In this document: positions 57,831-64,000 of the stretch, piece by piece
Layout: each line of letters begins with the position of its first letter
Numbering within the stretch: position 1 is the first letter of the stretch
Origin: Haliotis asinina
Lineage: Eukaryota; Mollusca; Gastropoda; Lepetellida; Haliotidae
DNA length: 64,000 bases
Assembly (NCBI RefSeq): GCF_037392515.1
Contig: NC_090287.1
Span: forward strand, 14,187,001-14,251,000
Direction: 5' to 3'
Program-made: the position numbers and the translations under genes
The notes under the pieces: generated by a model
Told to the model about the DNA's origin: nothing
The model's database searches: none
The model's input: the letters and a program-made list of their open reading frames with translations, nothing else

Positions 57831-58639
57831 CTTCATACATGGAAATGTATGTATATCCCAATATTTACCCTGAATCATATTTCTTCAGTCGAAACGTAAC
57901 TTGATTTTAGTGTTATATTTTTTCTTCTGATGTGCATAAGCTACAAATGTAGGTGCCCTTGTGTCCCACTGGATGTTAAATACACACTACGTTAAACATA
58001 TGCGATTTTTCAATAATGGTCTCTATAAAACTTACGCCGAATCTGGCAGAGGGTCATGGGAAAGTGATTTTAACGCAAAGTACAAAACGTGTTTATGTTT
58101 GTAATTTATAACACTTTGTGAGTGTTTGATAGATTACATCATAGTTTTGAGTGACATTGTGTATATTTATCGAGTACAGTAAGGTACAGGTGTGGGCAGG
58201 GATTGGTTGTGCCTGAAGGACAAGTTCATGTGTAGTTGTGCCTTATGCCGTAACACCCGGAGGATATTTTACATAAAGCATAGCCCGTTTACACTTACAT
58301 GAATCAAATGTTATGATCCATTAAAGCAAACAGATTGGTTTAAAATTATTTTTGTTGAAGATTACTGCCACTTCCTTTAAATGTAAAATCTATGATTCGC
58401 GTCGTCCTGTACAAAATGTATCGATTATTTACTTGTATATTACACGATTTATGTAGCATGACAAACATACATGTATATTCTATATAGTGTGTGGTTATGA
58501 GAATGTGTGTGCGTGCGTGCGAACTTAGGTACGTATGCGTTTGCTAGCATGTGTAGATACATGGTGTAGTATAGCTCATGTAATATGGAAGTCAATTCGA
58601 TAACTTGATGATATCATGGTTTTCAGTGTGTCCAAAAGA

Positions 58640-58910
58640 CTATGTGTATGTGTTGAATAGTCTATATACATCTGCCGCATAATCTGCATGTATGTGTCGA
58701 ATAGCCTCTGTGTTTTTTAAGAATAGATTTTATGCACATGTCGAACTTGCCCTGTTCATTTGATGAATAGCCTCGATACATGTATCTGTATATATATGCG
58801 TTTACATTCATGTGTCTGTATATATGTGTCGAATTGTCCATATGCATGTGTCTATATGTATGTGTCGAATTGTCCATATGCATGTGTCTATATGCATATG
58901 TCGATGTACC
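58640..58910. repeat. Short tandem repeats around TGTGTCGAATTGTCCATATG
   Basis: Several imperfect units of about 36 bp built from TGTGTCTATATGTATGTGTC and GAATTGTCCATATGCA; the last two are the cleanest. Confidence 0.75.
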
Positions 58911-58977
58911 GCATGGTCCACTGCATCATATTGATGATATGTTGACACGCTTCCGAGAGTGGGAGCTGTGCATAGTT

Positions 58978-59244
58978 GAGTGAGTGAGTTAAGTTTTACG
59001 CCACACTCAGCAATATTCCAGCTATATGGCGTCGATCTGTAAACACTCGAGTCTAGACCAGACAATCCAGTGACCAACACCATGAGCATCGATCTGTGCA
59101 ATTGGGAACCGATGACATGTGTCAACCAGGTCAGCGAGCCTGCCCACCCGATCCCGTTAGTCGCCTCTTACGAAACGCACATTCGTAGTTTTATGGCAAG
59201 CATGGGTTGCTGAAGGTTTATTCTACCTAGGGACCTTACGGGTA
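58978..59244 (-). repeat. Abalone-type SINE-like repeat, full length, with 12-bp target duplication
   Basis: It runs from GAGTGAGTGAGTTAAG to GGACCTTACGGGTA. Perfect direct repeats CTGTGCATAGTT flank it at 58966-58977 and 59245-59256. This copy best defines both ends of the family. Confidence 0.92.
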
Positions 59245-59256
59245 CTGTGCATAGTT

Positions 59257-60170
59257 ACCTCCCTTTGTTTCTAGGATGTGCGGATCAGAGATAGGATTTG
59301 TACTATTTTCACCTTGTTTGAAATATCTTACTTGAATTGAATGCAGCTACTTGCAGCTACATTTAAACTACTTGTAAATGATATACGTTAGCTCACGTTT
59401 ACTTATACATTGTTTCAAAACGTCAGACGAATAAAGACGTTGTTTATCCATAAAATTGTCTTTATCTGACTCGCCAACTGGTCACTCAAAAGGTCATAAA
59501 CCCTCCAGTTTCCAACGTTATACTTTGCTGTACTTGGCACAGGTCTAATTAATGGAGTATAAAGTTTCAACTGAAAACTTAATGCTGTTACAAAAGAATC
59601 ACGATAGATAATACACAACTTACTAAAGCCTTTTTTTTCGTTCCACGAAAAGAACCTACTGATAAATATAGCACATCCTCGTGGATAGTGTTAAAAGAAA
59701 GACGACTTGTTACTTCTATTATTATGAATGCGAACCAAAAGCAACACACACGGGTGAATGTTTCCACGTACACTTCAACTAATAGCCTTGTGCATGTTGA
59801 ATTTTAGTTAAAATTCTATTGACGGTAAAGATCAATACTCCCTCCTCATTAATGATAATCTTCTCTTAACACAAACACTGACTGCTTTAATGTTTACTCA
59901 AGGACTTACTCCACCTAATTAACCATTTAAGCGTACGATACTGTTTTAACCTAATTAACCCCCACATGAAAGCAAACATTCCCAGGTCACAACAGTGGGG
60001 TAATGAAGCGTTCAAATATAGTCCCCAGTTAAGCCAAGCCATTGTTCAAACAAACAGTCGTTAAGATTGTTGAAGGCCAAGCACACACACAAATACAAGA
60101 ACAAGGCCCGAGCTGCGGAGCGCCGAGGGCAAGCGCTTGTGACGTGATAGGTGGTTGGATAACGGATTAT
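59257..60170. other. Intergenic, upstream of the 60.3-kb gene
   Basis: AT-rich, no gene seen. TGACGTGA at 60140-60147 resembles a CRE half site 40 bp before the TATA box of the next gene. Confidence 0.4.
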
Positions 60171-60180
60171 TCGAACTCGA

Positions 60181-60186
60181 TATATA
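60181..60186 (+). promoter_or_regulatory. TATA box for the 60.3-kb family gene
   Basis: TATATA lies 80 bp before the ATG, predicting a leader of about 55 bp without introns, as in the other family members. Confidence 0.5.
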
Positions 60187-60265
60187 CACCAACTCTTCAT
60201 ACCAGTGCTTCACAGTTTAGCTTTGGATCTGAACCACGTAGACATACAAGAAACACCTGTGAAAG

Positions 60266-60667
60266 ATGAGGCCCCAGTCTTCTTCATCCGACCTTTGCTA
60301 CAGTGCTCCTCACAGGCTCGTTGAATACTCCTTTGACAACGACAGTACCTGTGATGATTATCCAAGTCGTAGTTCCAGCCCTGTCGAGGAGCTCCACCTA
60401 GAACTCAGCGCCCTGATGGGGCTGGTAGCGCCAAGGTATCAGTGTTCATCTGTCTCTGGTGATATACAGAAACGCGTTAGCTTGAAACTTCAAGCTGAAG
60501 AAGAGGAGGAAGATCGCAGAAAGGAACGCCTGATGACTCAACTGAAGAACACATTGTGTGGTCCAGCTGGTGCTGCTGAATGTAAAGTGCAGGGGAAGAC
60601 GAAGAAAGCGGATATCGGATCTCTGCTTGGGAAAATGAAGAGGAAATTTATTTCCAAGAAGGGTTGA
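60266..60667 (+). CDS. PKLVDYSF-family distant member, intact
   Basis: An intronless gene of 133 residues starting MRPQSSSSDLCYSAP. The signature is altered but clear: HRLVEYSFDNDSTCDDY at 16-32, then SPVEELHLELSALMGL. The helix reads KRVSLKLQAEEEEEDRRKER and continues LMTQLKNTL. The C-terminus is short and basic (KTKKADIGSLLGKMKRKFISKKG). Because the same three blocks are conserved in order across such divergence, they are likely the functional core: acidic LV(D/E)YSF motif, charged helix, basic tail. It lies 10 kb from the main cluster, beyond the foldback elements. No clear AATAAA was found close by. Function is unknown. Confidence 0.75.
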   Translation: MRPQSSSSDLCYSAPHRLVEYSFDNDSTCDDYPSRSSSPVEELHLELSALMGLVAPRYQCSSVSGDIQKRVSLKLQAEEEEEDRRKERLMTQLKNTLCGPAGAAECKVQGKTKKADIGSLLGKMKRKFISKKG

Positions 60668-61799
60668 TTGTACATGTTTATAAATGCATCGTACAAGTCA
60701 CCCTGGTACCGTGTACCCAGGAAGAAGAGGACCTCTGATGGAGGCGTCGAAAGGAAACGGACACTCACAGCGAGGAAGAGGAAAAGCGCGGGATGTACCA
60801 TGGTTGAAGAGAATGACGGGTACTTCGAGAAGGAGGAGAAAACGTGAGTGCCATACCGATTTGAACATTATTTCACTTTTCTAATGACAACTGGGAGGCG
60901 ATAGCTGAGGAGGAAATAGTGAATCCCGCGTCATAGGTACGGTAGAGACGATTCCCGGTGTTTGAGCCTGTGTTCATCGGGGTTCGGAACACCGGACAAT
61001 GATAAGGACCACCACTTTAGAAAACGAACTGCGGCACCTCACTAGACGAATGAGGTGTACAGGTGGTGCCTTTGTCCATGCTTCCTGTAAGAGCATTTTG
61101 TGATGTGCAGTAAAGATGATCGTGACTAAGATGTGATAGACCTTAGATGTGATACATGTCTGCATGAACGCCACGCCTGTTTTATCCATCAACGGAAAAC
61201 AGTAGCGATAACTTCGCTTTGTAACCGGGCGACAGATGTGCGATATCCTAGCAACATTACATCAACAAGACAGTCTCATCAGAGCAGAGACATAGAGTAA
61301 ACTAAACTGTTCTACATCGGACTACAAGGACTTCAGTCGAGACTGGTTATATTTCTAGTGGTATTGTGAATTAAAAATAGCATGACTGAACTGAGTCTCT
61401 GTTGTATTGTAAAGCTATATAGGAGATACAATGAAATACACTTTTATTCCGATACTTACTTACTGGTATACACTGTCAGAGTACAGGCTATTTTTGGGGT
61501 ATTTTTTAACCAGTGAGATCCCATTTATGAGACTTGAGTCATACATGCATGGCGAGTGAACGAGTAATTATTGTTAAACAAAGTTTTCAACAATCCCCGA
61601 GTTACGATATGTACATGCCACTTGGCGAGGGCATTCTAGTGACGGTCAACGCTTCGGCGAAACCCACGAATCTGGTCACAGTCCAGGAAACTAATTCAGT
61701 ATATAGAGCTTGTTGACCAATTTTCATGAAATATATATGTTTTATTATAGACAGATTAAATTAATATATACACCTACATGATATCCACCAATGGCGTGA

Positions 61800-61849
<50 letters not shown>

Positions 61850-63300
61850 GAGGGAGAGAGAGAGAGAGATGGGTGGGGTGGAGGGAGTTTCATTTGCTCA
61901 AATGGACCTTACCATACGTTATTGTTCGAAGCGTAAAAACATATGAGTTAGTGAGTGGGTGGGAGTTTAGCCCGGTTTTATAAATTTTCTAGCGACGCCT
62001 CTACTGAGGCTGCCAGTAACAAGTATTCTTTCAATAATGCTAAATTTTTATTTTTGTAGACACCAAGAAGCTTCGAAAACACACACGCGGATACAAACAC
62101 ATATTGGTTGTCCACAGAAACCTCTTGATATATACACACAAGCACACACACTATGATACATAAGCGCGCGCTCGTGTCTGTGTGTGTGTGGATATCACGT
62201 GGTGTGTGTGAACATCATGAGAGTGCGTGTACACACTGCCAAAACGATAGGGCGATCATCGCATCCATCCAAAACAACATCAAGATAACAATATATTTTA
62301 TTTTTATTCTTACATAATTTGGGCATCATAAATGTACATATATTTTCAAGTGAAGTTATTTATTGAGCACCTAAAGGCAGTTGTATTACATTTTGTCTGG
62401 CATGCATCTATTTAGAGAATGAGGTGACGACATGAATTCTAAAACAGTCTCGGCAATAATTCGTTCAGGCAATAATTGGCAATGGGTATTGTAAACATGA
62501 CGGATACACTTTCTAGATTTGTTCTTCAATCAACATATTGTAAAGGCACAAGGTCATCATAGTTAATGTTTCGGCATATGGTTAGCAATAATAACATAAC
62601 TATTAAATTAGACCTGAAAGCATTACACATAAGGTCATCGCAAAGTCAGTGTTGAATACAATGGGTGGCCATTAGTATATTCCGTTTGGCAATGTGTTAA
62701 AAATACATTTCAAGTTGAGAAAAGCATGAGCTACTAAAAAATCAGATGAATTTTAGTTGATTATTGCAAAGTTGACCAATTTTATGGACACCAAATTCTT
62801 ATGTTTCGTGAATGTGTCGTTTCAATGCAGAGTCTTGCACCGTTTTCAAGCACTCACGAAATCAGAGAAGTTGTTGATCACAAGGTTTGTCAATATTGTA
62901 CTACCCAACACTTAAAATGCCACTCAAAGAAGTTGACCATTGCAACAGTGACAACGTTACGCAGCAATATTACATTTATAGCGATCTCACACCATTCCCT
63001 TTCATTCACAAAAACAGCGAACCAAAACCTTTGGCAATATTGCACTACACATGAATTCTGTGACACTTGAGCACATGCATGTGATGTAGATGGTTCACGT
63101 CATAGGCAACATAATAATGTGAAATAGTCTCAATGCTGAACATGTGACACACCGAGCCATTCCTTCTCCATACCAGCAAGGACAACTCATGACTTCTTCA
63201 ATTTGTTTCACACCAATGCTCATAATTCATTTGATTTTCAAATGACATCCTCAACCCCATCCCATGAGTTGTTTTGGACGTCACTTCCGCATCCGGCCAT
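60668..63300. other. Intergenic, with microsatellite
   Basis: No gene is supported. A compound GT/GA microsatellite lies at about 61799-61870. Part of the right side may be 3' UTR of the minus-strand EF-hand gene. Confidence 0.4.
61799..61870. repeat. Compound (GT)n(GA)n microsatellite
   Basis: GT repeats pass into GA repeats with interruptions (ACAGACAG). Confidence 0.9.
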
Positions 63301-63332
63301 CAATGCATACGTTCAAAGGTTCACAAGAATCT

Positions 63333-63751
63333 TTATTTAGGGGAGTGGGGAGGTTGTACATGTTGTGGAGGTTGTTGCATATGTTGTGGAGGTTGTTGTG
63401 GAGGTTGTTGATATCCCTGGGGAGGTTGTTGGTACCCTTGTGGTGGCGGTTGCTGGTACCCTTGTGGTGGAGGTTGTTGGTACCCTTGTGGTGGGGGTTG
63501 CTGGTACCCTTGAGGAGGATGTTGGTATCCCTGCGGAGGAGGATGTTGGTACCCTTGCGGAGGAGGTTGTTGGTATCCTTGGGGAGGATGTCCTCCTGGG
63601 TATCCTTGCATTTGCGCACCTTGCTTCATCATCTCTTCGTGTTGTTGACGCATGCGCTGCTCATCCCTTCTCCTAGCGAGGACATATTCTGGGTAACTAA
63701 GGTAACCATTCCCATCTCTGTCATCATCGCGGAGGACCTTATCAATGATTT
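63333..63751 (-). CDS. EF-hand protein, MCFD2-like, with PQGYQ-repeat tail (last exon)
   Basis: The exon follows a TTTCAG acceptor (start 63751) and opens with EIIDKVLRDDDRDGNGYLSY. The loop DRDGNGYLSYPE has D, D, N, G, L and E at the calcium-binding positions of an EF-hand. The block closely resembles the end of MCFD2, the luminal cargo adaptor that works with LMAN1 between ER and Golgi. MCFD2 ends soon after this hand. Here a basic stretch (VLARRRDEQRMRQQHEEMMK) leads into some ten repeats of PPPQGYQ(Q/H), then PQHMQQPPQHVQ and the stop. Such tails are disordered and may phase-separate or, in a secreted protein, join a matrix or shell. Upstream exons, including any signal peptide and first EF-hand, lie outside the window. 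Confidence 0.8.
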
Positions 63752-64000
63752 CTGAAACAACATAAAACCGATTAACTAAAACTGTCTATAAAACTTCTAC
63801 ATTTTGCTCTACCAAACCATGCAAGTCTGTGACACGAGCCACGGATTTGAAAAGGTTTCGAACCCTGAACAAAACTGAACAGGGACTGACTATACCAGTA
63901 CCAAATTGTGACGGAACAAATAAACACCGGTCGTATATTACCGAGGGCAAGAGAATTTTAGATAATGTTCTGGTTCATAACGAAATGAAAATACGTTTGG

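Noticed and set aside
58760-58983. Frames rich in Cys, Tyr and Ile at 58.8 kb
   Set aside because: They are read-through of a tandem repeat of about 36 bp and appear in several frames at once.
63365-63676. Plus-strand frames rich in Val, Gly and Leu opposite the EF-hand exon
   Set aside because: They are shadows of the repetitive PPPQGYQ coding strand; the minus-strand frame continues into a genuine EF-hand and splice site.

Overview
This is a window of animal nuclear DNA, most likely from a gastropod mollusc and probably an abalone (Haliotis). The evidence is AT-rich sequence with many short exons bounded by GT/AG sites, and several copies of a SINE-like repeat (tailed by GAGT/ACTC units) that I recognise from memory as abundant in abalone. 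Other supports are tRNA-derived SINE heads, LINE tails, a Tc1 transposon and gene families typical of molluscs. No prokaryotic, organellar, rRNA or free-standing tRNA gene was seen.

Left part (1-13 kb). A minus-strand THAP-domain first exon (824-1003) sits beside a TCTCGCGAGA promoter element. A 1.8-kb minisatellite of 20-bp hairpin-forming units follows. Next is a plus-strand gene of about 19 exons (4487-12965) that I could assemble in one reading frame of about 540 codons. It joins an OTU/vertnin-like region to a C48 (ULP/SENP-like) cysteine-peptidase domain. A nearly intact Tc1 element lies inside one of its introns.

Middle left (14-30 kb). A minus-strand gene of many exons (14.5-25.4 kb) encodes a KDZ-transposase-like protein of the HMGXB3-like type. 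It is broken by a SINE with a perfect 13-bp target duplication and by other lesions. A LINE tail lies in one of its introns. Then comes a two-exon type II membrane glycosyltransferase of the HtrL/YibB type (26498-29451).

Middle right (31-51 kb). After a GT10 fucosyltransferase pseudogene lies the most striking part: a cluster of small intronless genes sharing the signature PKLVDYSFHDDS, a charged helix and basic C-terminal patches. Five intact copies lie at 35.0-50.5 kb and a divergent sixth at 60.3 kb. One further copy is cut short by a stop, two are 3' remnants with the same deletion junction, and one upstream region has lost its gene. Copies lie on both strands. A block of about 4.3 kb holding two genes and a LINE tail is duplicated in tandem. 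I do not recognise the family; it looks like a young, fast-evolving set of small nuclear proteins.

Right part (51-64 kb). Mainly repeats: two large foldback (inverted-repeat) structures, SINEs and simple repeats. It then holds the sixth family member and, at the edge, the last exon of a minus-strand EF-hand protein of the MCFD2 type with a long Pro-Gln-Gly-Tyr repeat tail.
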